The position numbers and the translations under genes are program-made. This document shows positions 36,264 to 44,554 of a stretch of DNA of 64,000 nt, piece after piece. The stretch spans positions 1-64,000 of the forward strand of contig JBMDXA010000091.1 of NCBI GenBank assembly GCA_048594725.1. Direction: 5' to 3'. Position 1 is the first letter of the stretch, and every line of letters begins with the position of its first letter. Source of the DNA: JAFDZV01 sp048594725. GTDB lineage: Bacteria; Bacteroidota; Ignavibacteria; OLB7. The notes below the pieces were generated by a model, which saw only the letters and a program-made list of their open reading frames with translations, was not told the origin of the DNA and made no database searches.

Positions 36264-37159
36264 AAAACGGACGATGGCCGGAATATGTACCACCGCAGAA
36301 TCCTGGAAAATCGAGCAGATATCTGCGTTGGAGCAAGGAAGAGGATACCACTCTGAAGCTGCATTACTCCAAGCGCGGGTCCCGTTATACCGCCGAGCTT
36401 CTCGGGCGGTCGGTTACCAGCGTGCAGCACCGCGCGCTGAAACTGGGCATTCCCGGCAATGGCGTGCGGGTCTGGACGGAGATGGAGGTGCGATACCTTC
36501 GCAGCCGCTACCCGAAAATGTCGGTGGCGCAGATCTGCCGTACCCTCCACCGGAGCGAGCAGAGCGTGCGGGGGCAGATCAACCGTCTGGGGCTTGGCTC
36601 TCCTGCACCTACACCATGGACCGATGGGGAGATAGCCTATCTGCGAGCCCACTATGGACGGGTGAAGGTGGCTGAGCTGGCCGACGAACTGGGGCGCTCC
36701 CCGGATGCGGTGGAGATCAAGGCGGGGAAGCTGGGACTGAGCCGGAAGAATGTGAAGCTCACCGAGGAGGATAAAGTCTACGTCCTCGAAAATCTGGGAC
36801 GCATCCCCTATACGAAAATGGCGGCTAAGCTCGGGGTGGATGTCAAGAAACTGATGCGCCTGGCGGCCAAACATGGGTTTCATGCCCGTGGTACCTGCCG
36901 TCCCTGGACCGATACCGAGGATGAATTCCTCCGGCGCCATTATGGCGATATGGCCCGCAAGAGCATCGCCGAGCAGCTTGGCCGCACTATCGGCGCGGTG
37001 GGGGTGCGTGCCGGGATGCTGGGGCTGACCAAGGGGCGCGGTGCCGAACCGGCTCCCCTGCCGGCTCCGCCGGTTCCGGCCAGGAAGCCGGCAACCGGGC
37101 GTATCAGAAAGATGCAGCCGGCCCAGGTCTATGCCTTGCGAAGCGCCGACGGGCACTGA
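36260..37159 (+). CDS. protein with five tandem Myb/GcrA-like helix-turn-helix repeats
   Basis: 299 residues. Five repeats of about 42 residues at roughly 23-64, 71-112, 119-160, 166-207 and 215-256, each with the pattern W-T/S-x-x-E, L-x-x-x-Y, then a turn, LGR-S-x-x-A-V, and ending K/R-LGL. Examples: RWSKEEDTTLKLHYSKRG, PWTDGEIAYLRAHYG with LGRSPDAVEIKAGKLGL, and PWTDTEDEFLRRHYGD. The fourth is the most diverged, lacking the Trp. A Pro/Ala-rich basic tail follows. Probably a DNA-binding protein contacting a long or repeated site. It starts inside the stop codon of a small upstream ORF, with GAGGAGAGAG as ribosome-binding site. Confidence 0.75.
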   Translation: MKNGRWPEYVPPQNPGKSSRYLRWSKEEDTTLKLHYSKRGSRYTAELLGRSVTSVQHRALKLGIPGNGVRVWTEMEVRYLRSRYPKMSVAQICRTLHRSEQSVRGQINRLGLGSPAPTPWTDGEIAYLRAHYGRVKVAELADELGRSPDAVEIKAGKLGLSRKNVKLTEEDKVYVLENLGRIPYTKMAAKLGVDVKKLMRLAAKHGFHARGTCRPWTDTEDEFLRRHYGDMARKSIAEQLGRTIGAVGVRAGMLGLTKGRGAEPAPLPAPPVPARKPATGRIRKMQPAQVYALRSADGH

Positions 37160-37217
37160 TGAGATGACCGCTCGCTCCCTGCCGGGGAGCTTCCGGCCGC
37201 TGCCAGACCGTATCTGT

Positions 37218-37291
37218 CACGCAAAGCCGCTAAGGCGCAGAGAGAGCATCCTGCCGGTAGCTCCTCGTTGCGATCCTGGCGGCTTTGCGTG
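37218..37291. repeat. inverted repeat with CACGCAAAGCCGC arms
   Basis: CACGCAAAGCCGC (37218-37230) and its exact complement GCGGCTTTGCGTG (37279-37291) flank 48 bases. The left arm continues TAAGGCGCAGAGAGAG, giving the (A)CGCAAAG/GGCGCAGAG style of intergenic repeat. A related sequence is at 50645-50671. It fills part of the 329-base gap between the HTH-repeat and CHAD genes, where I see no coding sequence. Confidence 0.6.
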
Positions 37292-37488
37292 CTTCCGTTC
37301 TGTTCCACATCTCCTTTCACCTTCCCTCCTCTTCCCCCCGCCTTCGGCAGAGCCGGCCTTCTGGTATCCATTGTGTTATGGGTTGGTAATATGGTCTGTC
37401 GGTTTCCCCGGCAGTAGCTTGCCGGGGTGAACAGTTCCACGGGTCCCTTTTTTCCTTCCTGGATCGATCAGGAGAGCCGAGGTAGAGT

Positions 37489-38403
37489 ATGAGTTACCGA
37501 TTTGTTGCCGGTGAACCGGTCGCCATAGGGGTGAAGCGGATCGCCGCTGAACAGCTCGATCGCGCGATCGAAGCTCTCTCCCCCCCGTTTCAGGACCACG
37601 GCGTTGCCGTGCACGATGCGCGCAAGAGCATGAAAAAGCTCCGTGCCATCCTCCGCCTTGTGGGGGATGAGATCGGCAGGGAGGAGTTTGCCGATCATAA
37701 CCGCGCCTTCCGCGATGCCGCCCGCCGCCTCTCCGAAATCCGGGATGCCGCCGTTCTGCCGGAAACGCTCCGGAAACTGCGCGAGGAGAAGGGGAAGGGA
37801 AAACTGGATGCCGCGTTCGACAGGGCCATGAGCCTGCTGGAGCCCTCCGCGCTGGAGAGCGGCGATCAGGACCGGAAGCGGCAGCAGACCGAAGGGGCGA
37901 TGAAGGAAGTTGCCGGCAACCTGCTCCGGATACGCCTGCGAGTGGAGGACTGGTCGATAGAGCGCAACGATTTTCGTGCTCTTCGTGGCGGTATCCGCAA
38001 GGTCTATAAACGGGGACGAAAGGGATTTGCCGAGGCCCTGGACGAACCTACCGCCGCGAACCTGCATGAGTGGCGGAAACAGGTGAAGTATCTCTGGTAC
38101 CAGGTGCGGCTGCTCAGGGGGATCTGGCCCCCCCTGCTGAAATCGCTGGCCGAGGAGCTGCGAGAGCTTGCCGAGGAGCTGGGAGAGGATCATGATCTGG
38201 CGATGCTTCGCGATGCCCTTGCCGGCCTGATGGCCGATGATACCGCAGAGCTGGAGATGATGGTGAAGGTCATAGAAAAGCGGCGCGCGAAACTTCAGGA
38301 GCGGGCGATGATGCACGGTTCCCGGATCTTCGCGGAACGCCCGAAGGCATTTGCCGGGCGGCTGGAAGGGTACTGGAGTGCGTGGCGCAATGGTAGGAAA
38401 TGA
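37489..38403 (+). CDS. CHAD domain protein
   Basis: A 304-residue, mostly helical, charged protein. CHAD signatures: VHDARKSMKKLRAILRLV, FRDAARRLSEIRDAAVLPET, LHEWRKQVKYLWYQVRLL, and ELAEELGEDHDLAMLRDAL, with the conserved His and basic residues that bind polyphosphate in characterised CHAD domains. There is no CYTH domain attached or adjacent. Inferred to bind polyphosphate or a similar polyanion. Confidence 0.88.
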   Translation: MSYRFVAGEPVAIGVKRIAAEQLDRAIEALSPPFQDHGVAVHDARKSMKKLRAILRLVGDEIGREEFADHNRAFRDAARRLSEIRDAAVLPETLRKLREEKGKGKLDAAFDRAMSLLEPSALESGDQDRKRQQTEGAMKEVAGNLLRIRLRVEDWSIERNDFRALRGGIRKVYKRGRKGFAEALDEPTAANLHEWRKQVKYLWYQVRLLRGIWPPLLKSLAEELRELAEELGEDHDLAMLRDALAGLMADDTAELEMMVKVIEKRRAKLQERAMMHGSRIFAERPKAFAGRLEGYWSAWRNGRK

Positions 38404-38404
38404 A

Positions 38405-38437
38405 ACGGCGGGAGGAGATATCGCTCCATCCCGCCGT
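38405..38437. terminator. hairpin between convergent CHAD and redoxin genes
   Basis: ACGGCGGGA (38405-38413) pairs with TCCCGCCGT (38429-38437), with a further GGAG/CTCC inside. It begins two bases after the CHAD stop and could serve both strands, though no U-tract follows either way. Confidence 0.5.
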
Positions 38438-38477
38438 ATGCCCTGGCAATGCTAGCTCAACTGATGTGAAGTCCGCT

Positions 38478-39110
38478 CTAGTACTTCACCGAGCAGCCGT
38501 ACGGCTGGGTGCTGTTGACGGTGACCGGCTTTCCCGCCATCGCCTCGTCGAGAGCCGCTGCAACGTAGTTCTTTGCTTTTGCCACGTCATCCACCTCGGT
38601 GGAGCGGATGTCATCGATAGCGCCGTTGTACACCAGCGTCCCCTCGGGGTTGATAACGAACATATGCGGGGTGGTGCGGGCGCTATAGGCCTTGCCCACC
38701 GTGCCATCGGCATCGAACAGAACCGCCGTGGGGGCCGCGCCCATCTCCTTTACGGTCTGGTTTGCCTCATCACCGGTGGAGTATCCCTGCTTTCCGGGGG
38801 CCGATGAGATGATCGAAAGCCACACCACACCTTTGTCGGTATACTGCTTCTGAAGGTTCTGCATGTTCTTGCTGTCGTAGTGCTTCTTCACGAACGGGCA
38901 GCCATGGTTCAGCCACTCCAGCACCACGAACTTTCCGCGCAGATCGGAGAGCTTGTGCTCCTTGCCGTAGCTGTCCATCAGGGTGAAATCGGGGGCGGGT
39001 TTGTTGACCTCGGACATGCCGGATGCATCGGCCGGACGGTAGGTGGCGGCGCTCCAGCCGATCGCGGCGATCAGGGCCATCCAGACGACATAATGGAACG
39101 GGCGTTTCAT
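38478..39110 (-). CDS. thioredoxin-like redoxin, exported
   Basis: 210 residues with an N-terminal hydrophobic segment (MALIAAIGWSAATY) for export or anchoring. AhpC/TSA-like fold: PAPDFTLMDSYGKEHKLSDLRGK, FVVLEWLNHGCPFVKKHY, TPHMFVINPEGTLVYNGAIDD. Instead of the thioredoxin CxxC it has one Cys (Cys71, in NHGCPF) and a second one at the very C-terminus (Cys206, in PYGCSVKY), the arrangement I recall for this redoxin group. Inferred periplasmic peroxide or thiol reduction. The DsbD-N gene lies upstream on the same strand, 178 bases away. Confidence 0.82.
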   Translation of the reverse strand: MKRPFHYVVWMALIAAIGWSAATYRPADASGMSEVNKPAPDFTLMDSYGKEHKLSDLRGKFVVLEWLNHGCPFVKKHYDSKNMQNLQKQYTDKGVVWLSIISSAPGKQGYSTGDEANQTVKEMGAAPTAVLFDADGTVGKAYSARTTPHMFVINPEGTLVYNGAIDDIRSTEVDDVAKAKNYVAAALDEAMAGKPVTVNSTQPYGCSVKY

Positions 39111-39288
39111 TGGTTCCTCGTAGTTGGGGTTGAATGAATCGATAGCAATGAGATGGGAAGATCCGGAGAGGGGCCGTAATCTCCCTGAGATTTTTTATGG
39201 ATATCCGGGCCGGGGAGGGGGTGGAGTCTCCTCCGCCCGCCGTTCCGCCGGTATCTGCCAGGGGTGGACTAGCAGGCAGCCGGGAGCA

Positions 39289-40182
39289 TCACTCGGCATT
39301 TTCCACCGGCAGATCGATCTCCATCGCCTGTATTCCCTTCTCCCTGTCCCACGCCGAAGGTGTATACAGCACCCCCTGAAGGCGTTCCACGGGAGCGGAT
39401 GCATAGGGAGAACGGGCAAGACGAATGATAAGGCTGCCATCGGCCTGCGCCGTTTCCTGCGCTGCCGAATGGTCGATCATCCCCTCCTCGCCCGGGAAAA
39501 ACGCCGCCGATGAGGGGATGGAGAGGGATGGGTCGGACGGGACAAGCCGCAGGATGAACCCCTCTCCGCTGCGCAATGCGCTGGCGCTCCACCCCTGCAA
39601 CGGGACCGGAACCCGGCCGCGCGCGATTGTGATAGGGGTGCCCCACTCGCTCTCCCGGCCGGCGGGGGTGGAGACAGCCGGAAGCCGGAGTGCCAGATCG
39701 GCCTTTCCCGGAATGCACACCTCATTGCAGACGAGCCATGAGGCAGAGGCCGCAATCGTGTACGTCTCCGCCGGTTTCAGCTCCGCCGGGGGGATGATCT
39801 CCACCGGGAGGAGAAGCGTGCCGCCATAGCCGTAGCTGACCTCCGGAGCCTCTCCGAGCCGTTCCGGGACGGGCCATTCCACCTCTCCCGCACTCCACCC
39901 CTCCGGCAGCCGCCACTCGATGGATGTGGGCATCCCGGCATCGCCGGGGTTGCGCCAGTAGGTATGCCAGCCATCCTCCATCACCAGCCGGAGCGCCACA
40001 TGAAACGGCTTGCCGGGCTGAACCGAGACGGTCTCGCAGACGAGTTCGGCATCGACATGGGGTGTGGAGACCGGTTGCGCCGGCAGCCGGGAGGCGGCCA
40101 GAAGCAGCGCCAGACCTGGGAGGAGGCGATGCCATCCTCCTGTGCGAGGGGAGGCGTGGTTGAGGTTCGGATATCGCGACAT
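39289..40182 (-). CDS. stand-alone DsbD/ScsB N-terminal domain protein
   Basis: A 297-residue exported protein. The start MSRYPNLN at 40182 is preferred because a signal peptide follows (LLPGLALLLAASRLPA); the frame is open further upstream. The DsbD alpha-like domain shows WHTYWRNPGDAGMPTSIEW, EVSYGYGGTLLLPVEI, and WLVCNEVCIPGKADL with the redox Cys pair CxxxC. There is no membrane DsbD beta domain and no thioredoxin-like gamma domain, so electrons must come from another protein. The redoxin encoded just downstream is a plausible partner. Confidence 0.78.
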   Translation of the reverse strand: MSRYPNLNHASPRTGGWHRLLPGLALLLAASRLPAQPVSTPHVDAELVCETVSVQPGKPFHVALRLVMEDGWHTYWRNPGDAGMPTSIEWRLPEGWSAGEVEWPVPERLGEAPEVSYGYGGTLLLPVEIIPPAELKPAETYTIAASASWLVCNEVCIPGKADLALRLPAVSTPAGRESEWGTPITIARGRVPVPLQGWSASALRSGEGFILRLVPSDPSLSIPSSAAFFPGEEGMIDHSAAQETAQADGSLIIRLARSPYASAPVERLQGVLYTPSAWDREKGIQAMEIDLPVENAE

Positions 40183-40629
40183 ATGTTCTCGTTTGTGCCG
40201 GTACCGCCGGTTTGGTTCCCGGCCGGGGCGAAAAACCACTCTGTTCCCGTCGATGTCCCTACCGGTAGCGACGGCTCGCATCTCCCTGCTGACTGCCATC
40301 ACGGAGCGGCTTTTACCGGAGGAACTTCTCTTGCACCGGACGCAGGGAACGCTCCGGTCTATCGTTGTGCCCCCTCCTCCCTCTCCGCAATCATACGTTC
40401 GCGGCCCGGTAATCATCAATGTTCGGACGCGGAGTTGGAGAAAATAAGTGTCGTAACGCGTATATTATCTGTTGCAACGGGAATCGTTGCCAGTCGAATG
40501 GCGTTGCCTCCGGGATGACGATTCGATTTCCATTCGAAGTGTCTTTGTAGCCGGACTCTACGTATGTTTAGTATCGAGTCCTTAATCCTGTCAACCTCAC
40601 ACTACTCCCATTCAGCAGGAGAACTGTCC
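40183..40629. other. divergent intergenic region with a candidate promoter
   Basis: 447 bases between the DsbD-N gene (minus) and the YceI gene (plus). TTTG at 40544-40547 and TATGTTTA at 40563-40570 could form a Bacteroidota-like promoter for the YceI gene, although the 15-base spacing is short. No gene seen. Confidence 0.3.
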
Positions 40630-41268
40630 ATGAAGAATATGATTGCAAGAGGAGCCGCCATCGGCATGTTCGCTCTGGCACTGGCATCCTGCGGCGGCGT
40701 CGGCGACGCCCCGGAAGCCAAGACCGATTCGGCCGTCACGGTGAAGGAGGCCACTCCTGGGGCCGGCGCCACGTTCGCGATCGACACCTCGCGCAGCAAG
40801 ATCGGCTGGAAGGCCGCAAAGGTTTCTCTGGCGCACGACGGCGGGTTCCGGAACTTCAACGGTACCATCACCGTGGCCGGAAACCAGGTCAGCAATGTGA
40901 AGATCAACATCGATGCAACCAGCATCTGGTCGGATAACGACAATCTGACCGGCCACCTGAAGGGGGACGACTTCTTTGCGGTGGACAAGAACCCGGCAGC
41001 TACCTTCGAGGCCAGCCAGTTCACGCCGGTGGATACCATACCGGGTGTCACCCATATGGTCACCGGCAACCTGACCATGCACGGGCAGACCAACAGCGTC
41101 ACCTTCCCGGCCACGATTCAGGTTGGAGCGGACATGGTTACCGCCAAGGCCGATTTCATCATCAAGCGGAAGAGCTGGGGAATCGTCTACACCGGCAAGC
41201 CGGATGATCTTATCTCCGAAGACGTCCGCATCATCTTCGACGTGACGGCGGTCAAGCCGGCAGTGTAA
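40630..41268 (+). CDS. YceI-family lipoprotein
   Basis: A 212-residue predicted lipoprotein (IGMFALALASCGG, Cys21). YceI-type beta-barrel motifs: FAIDTSRSKIGWKAAKV, NFNGTITVAG, LTGHLKGDDFFAVDKNPAA, VTGNLTMHGQTNSVTFPA, KADFIIKRKSWGIVY, ISEDVRIIFDV. YceI proteins carry a lipid or isoprenoid in a hydrophobic pocket. AGGAG at 40617-40621 lies eight bases before the ATG at 40630, supporting this start. Monocistronic, with its own terminator. Confidence 0.92.
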   Translation: MKNMIARGAAIGMFALALASCGGVGDAPEAKTDSAVTVKEATPGAGATFAIDTSRSKIGWKAAKVSLAHDGGFRNFNGTITVAGNQVSNVKINIDATSIWSDNDNLTGHLKGDDFFAVDKNPAATFEASQFTPVDTIPGVTHMVTGNLTMHGQTNSVTFPATIQVGADMVTAKADFIIKRKSWGIVYTGKPDDLISEDVRIIFDVTAVKPAV

Positions 41269-41303
41269 TCGGGGAATATACGGACCGATCGGTTTTTCGA
41301 CAG

Positions 41304-41327
41304 AGGGGAGGCAACTCCCCTTTTTTA
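41304..41327 (+). terminator. rho-independent terminator of the YceI gene
   Basis: AGGGGAG-GCAA-CTCCCCT, a perfect 7-bp stem with a tetraloop, followed by TTTTTATT. It begins 36 bases after the stop. Confidence 0.92.
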
Positions 41328-41368
41328 TTGGGCGGATAGTGGCGCCATCGCTCTCTTGCGAAACGAAC

Positions 41369-41403
41369 ATCGCCCCGGCTCCTGTACAGGAACGCGGGGC
41401 GAT
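41369..41403 (-). terminator. gene-end hairpin of the RND permease gene
   Basis: ATCGCCCC (41369-41376) with GGGGCGAT (41396-41403), and a CCTGTACAGG palindrome in the loop, 38 bases beyond the permease stop. On the minus strand only a weak T-containing sequence (GTTCGTTTCG) follows. Confidence 0.5.
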
Positions 41404-41440
41404 TTCCATTTCGGGTCTGCCGGCTACCGGCGGGAGGTTC

Positions 41441-44400
41441 CTACGCATCCTCCCCATAGGCCACCGCGCGCGGGCTCGGCGGAAACGGGGCGGGAGTTGT
41501 GGCCTCGGCCGGGGCCAGTTCCTTGGAGAGATAGGAGTAGATCGCCGGGATCACGTAGAGGGTCAGTCCTCCGGAGAAGACCAGCCCGCCGATCACCGCG
41601 ATACCCATCGAGACGCGGCTCTCGGCGCCGGCTCCAAGCGCAAGGGCGATCGGGAGGGTGCCGAGGATGGTGGCAAGGCTGGTCATCAGGATCGGGCGGA
41701 AACGGGATGCCGAGGCATCGATGATCGCATCGCGCACGTTCAATCCCTCGTTCTTCCGCTGGTTGGCGAACTCCACGATCAGAATGCCGTTCTTGGTCAC
41801 CAGGCCGATCAGCATGATGATGCCGATCTGGCTGAAGATGTTCAGCGTCTGGCTGAAGTACCAGAGCGACAGCAGCGTTCCGGCCAGTGCCAGCGGCACC
41901 GTCAGCAGGATGATGAACGGATCGCGGAAGCTCTCGAACTGCGCCGCCAGGATCAGGTAGATCAGCGTCAGCGCGAAGATGAAGGCGAAGATCAGGCTGG
42001 AGGAGCTTTCGGCGTAATCGCGCGAGGGTCCGGCCAGATCGGTGGAGAAGGATGCATCGAGCGTCTTGGAGGCGATACGTTCCATTTCCGCTATTCCCTC
42101 TCCCAGCGTGCGCCCCTCCGCCAGGTTGGCCGAGACCGTGGCCGAGACGTAGCGGTTGTAGCGGAAGAGCTGCGGCGGGCTGCTCTGCTCGCTGATCTCC
42201 ACAAGGTTGTCCAGCTGGATAAGCTCGCCGCCGCTTGCGCGGGCGGAGATCGCAAGCAGATCGAACGGATCATTCCGATCCTCGCGGATCAACTGCCCGA
42301 TCACCTGATACTGCTTCCCATTTTTCATGAAGTACCCCAGGCGCTGCTCGCTGAAGGCGAGCTGAAGGGTCTGGGCGATATCGATCACGGAGATGCCCAG
42401 GCTGCGCGCCTTTTCCCGCTCGATGTTGATCTGCACCTCGGGCTTGTTGAACTTCAGGTTCAGATCCACGAACTGGAACATGGAACTGTTCTGCGCCTCG
42501 TCCATGAAGCCCGGCAGCACCTTCTTCAGATCGTCCAGCGTGGCCGCCTGAATCACGAACTGCACCGGCATACCGGCGCGGCGGTCGCCGATGGTGGGCT
42601 CCTGCGAGCCGAAGGCGCGCGCGCCGGTGAGCTTCCGCACCAGGCCGTTCACCGACTCGTAGATCTGCTGCTGCGAGCGTTCCCGCTCCGTCTTCTGCTT
42701 CAGGATCAGGGTGATATTGCCGGTATTGGCCGATCCGGAACCGGGGGCGGTCATCGCGATCACCGCTTCCTTTTCCGGAATGGAATCGTTGATGAGCTGC
42801 GCCAGCTCGGTCATGTAGGTCTGCATGAACTCGAAGGTGGCCCCCTCCTGCGCGGTTGCCGAGATGCGGAGGCGCCCGCGATCCTCCAGCGGAGCAAGCT
42901 CCGAGGGGATGGTGGAGCCGATCAGGTAGATCAGCCCTGCGGAGGCCACCATGATGACCGGCGCCAGCCAGCGCGCTTTCATGAAGGTGGTCAGGCTGTT
43001 GCGGTACCCCTCGGTAAAGCGATGGAAGAAGGGTTCGGTCTTCTCGTAGAACCAGCTATGCCCCTCCCTGCGAAGCATCCGGGTGGAGAGCATCGGCGTA
43101 AGGGTAAGCGCCACGAACGCCGAGATAAGCACCGAGCCGGCGATCACCACGCCGAACTCGCGGAAGAGCCGTCCGGTGAAGCCTTCCAGGAAGATCACCG
43201 GCAGGAACACCGCCGCCAGGGCAACGGTGGTGGAGACCACGGCGAAGACGATCTCCTTGGAACCGGCCAGGCCGGCCTCCATCGGCGTCATCCCCTCCTC
43301 GATCTTCGTATAGATGTTTTCCAGCACCACGATGGCATCGTCCACCACCAGGCCGATCGCCAGCACGATACCGAGCAGCGTCAGCACGTTGATGGAGAAG
43401 TCGGCGACGTACATGATGAAGAAGGTGCCGATCAGCGATACGGGGATCGCCAGGATCGGGATCAGCGTGGAGCGCCAGTCGCGCAGGAAGAGGAAGATGA
43501 TAAGCACCACCAGGCCGAACGCGATGATGATGGTCTCCACCACCTCGTGGATCGAGGCGCGGATATACTCGGTGGTATCGAACCCGAGCCCCACCTTGAT
43601 ATCCTCCGGCAGATCCTTCTTGATCTCCTCCAGGCGCTTGTAGACCTCGTCGGCGATGGCGACGTTGTTGGCGCCGGGCTGCGGCAGGATGGCGATGCCC
43701 ACCATCGGCACACCGTCGCGGCGGAGCGCGCTGCGGGTGTTCTCCGGTTCCAGCTTCGCGTAGCCCACATCCTCCAGGCGCACGATCCGCCCATCCACCG
43801 TCTTGATGATCATCTTGTTGAAGTCATCCGGCGTCTCCAGACGTCCCAGCGTGCGCACGGTCAGCTCCGTGGAGTTTCCCTCCACCTTGCCGGAGGGGAG
43901 CTCCACATTCTCCTTCTGGAGGGCATTCCGGATATCGGAGGGGGTGAGCGTATAGGCCGCCAGCTTGGCCGGGTCCAGCCACAGACGCATCGAATACTTC
44001 TTCTCTCCCCAGATATTCACGGCGCTGACGCCGGGGATGTTCTGGATGCGCTCCTTCAGCATGTTGGTGGCGATCTCGTTCACCTCCAGCGGATCGCGCT
44101 TGGCGCTCTCCACGGTGAAGAAGAGGATCGGGTTGGCATCGGCGTCGGCCTTGGAGACCACGGGCGGTTCGGCATCGGCCGGAAGGTTGCGGAGGGCGCG
44201 GGAGACGCGGTCGCGCACGTCGTTGGCGGCAGTCTCCAGATCCACATCCAGCTCGAACTCCACGGTGATGTTGCTCCGCTGCTCGCGGCTGGTGGAGGTC
44301 ATCGTGCGCACGCCGGCGATGCCGTTGATGGATTCCTCCAGCGGCTCGGTGATCTGCGATTCGATGACGTCGGCATTGGCGCCGGCATAGGTTGTCGCCA

Positions 44401-44539
44401 CCGTGACGATGGGGGGATCAACCGCCGGGTACTCGCGGATGCCGAGCGAATAAAAGCCGATAGCGCCGAAGATGATGATGACAATCGACATGACGATCGC
44501 CAGCACGGGGCGCTGGATGCTCAGGGATGATAAGCTCAT
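41441..44539 (-). CDS. RND efflux permease (HAE1, AcrB/MexB-like)
   Basis: 1032 residues, the usual length for an AcrB-type inner-membrane proton antiporter. It begins with LSIQRPVLAIVMSIVIIIFG, typical for TM1, followed by YPAVDPPIVTVATTYAGANADVIE. TM4 has the proton-relay pair Asp400-Asp401 (GLVVDDAIVVLENIY) and TM10 the conserved Lys916 (GLVTKNGILIVEFANQR). Two large periplasmic loops are present. It lies 15 bases after the adaptor gene on the same strand. No outer-membrane TolC-type gene is in the window, so that partner must be encoded elsewhere. Predicted drug or metabolite efflux. Confidence 0.95.
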   Translation of the reverse strand: MSLSSLSIQRPVLAIVMSIVIIIFGAIGFYSLGIREYPAVDPPIVTVATTYAGANADVIESQITEPLEESINGIAGVRTMTSTSREQRSNITVEFELDVDLETAANDVRDRVSRALRNLPADAEPPVVSKADADANPILFFTVESAKRDPLEVNEIATNMLKERIQNIPGVSAVNIWGEKKYSMRLWLDPAKLAAYTLTPSDIRNALQKENVELPSGKVEGNSTELTVRTLGRLETPDDFNKMIIKTVDGRIVRLEDVGYAKLEPENTRSALRRDGVPMVGIAILPQPGANNVAIADEVYKRLEEIKKDLPEDIKVGLGFDTTEYIRASIHEVVETIIIAFGLVVLIIFLFLRDWRSTLIPILAIPVSLIGTFFIMYVADFSINVLTLLGIVLAIGLVVDDAIVVLENIYTKIEEGMTPMEAGLAGSKEIVFAVVSTTVALAAVFLPVIFLEGFTGRLFREFGVVIAGSVLISAFVALTLTPMLSTRMLRREGHSWFYEKTEPFFHRFTEGYRNSLTTFMKARWLAPVIMVASAGLIYLIGSTIPSELAPLEDRGRLRISATAQEGATFEFMQTYMTELAQLINDSIPEKEAVIAMTAPGSGSANTGNITLILKQKTERERSQQQIYESVNGLVRKLTGARAFGSQEPTIGDRRAGMPVQFVIQAATLDDLKKVLPGFMDEAQNSSMFQFVDLNLKFNKPEVQINIEREKARSLGISVIDIAQTLQLAFSEQRLGYFMKNGKQYQVIGQLIREDRNDPFDLLAISARASGGELIQLDNLVEISEQSSPPQLFRYNRYVSATVSANLAEGRTLGEGIAEMERIASKTLDASFSTDLAGPSRDYAESSSSLIFAFIFALTLIYLILAAQFESFRDPFIILLTVPLALAGTLLSLWYFSQTLNIFSQIGIIMLIGLVTKNGILIVEFANQRKNEGLNVRDAIIDASASRFRPILMTSLATILGTLPIALALGAGAESRVSMGIAVIGGLVFSGGLTLYVIPAIYSYLSKELAPAEATTPAPFPPSPRAVAYGEDA

Positions 44540-44554
44540 AAGGTCAGGCGATCG

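Noticed and set aside
41339..44530. A 1063-codon plus-strand frame opposite the RND permease
   Set aside because: The permease on the minus strand is complete with proton-relay residues; the opposite frame is His/Gly/Asp-rich and featureless.
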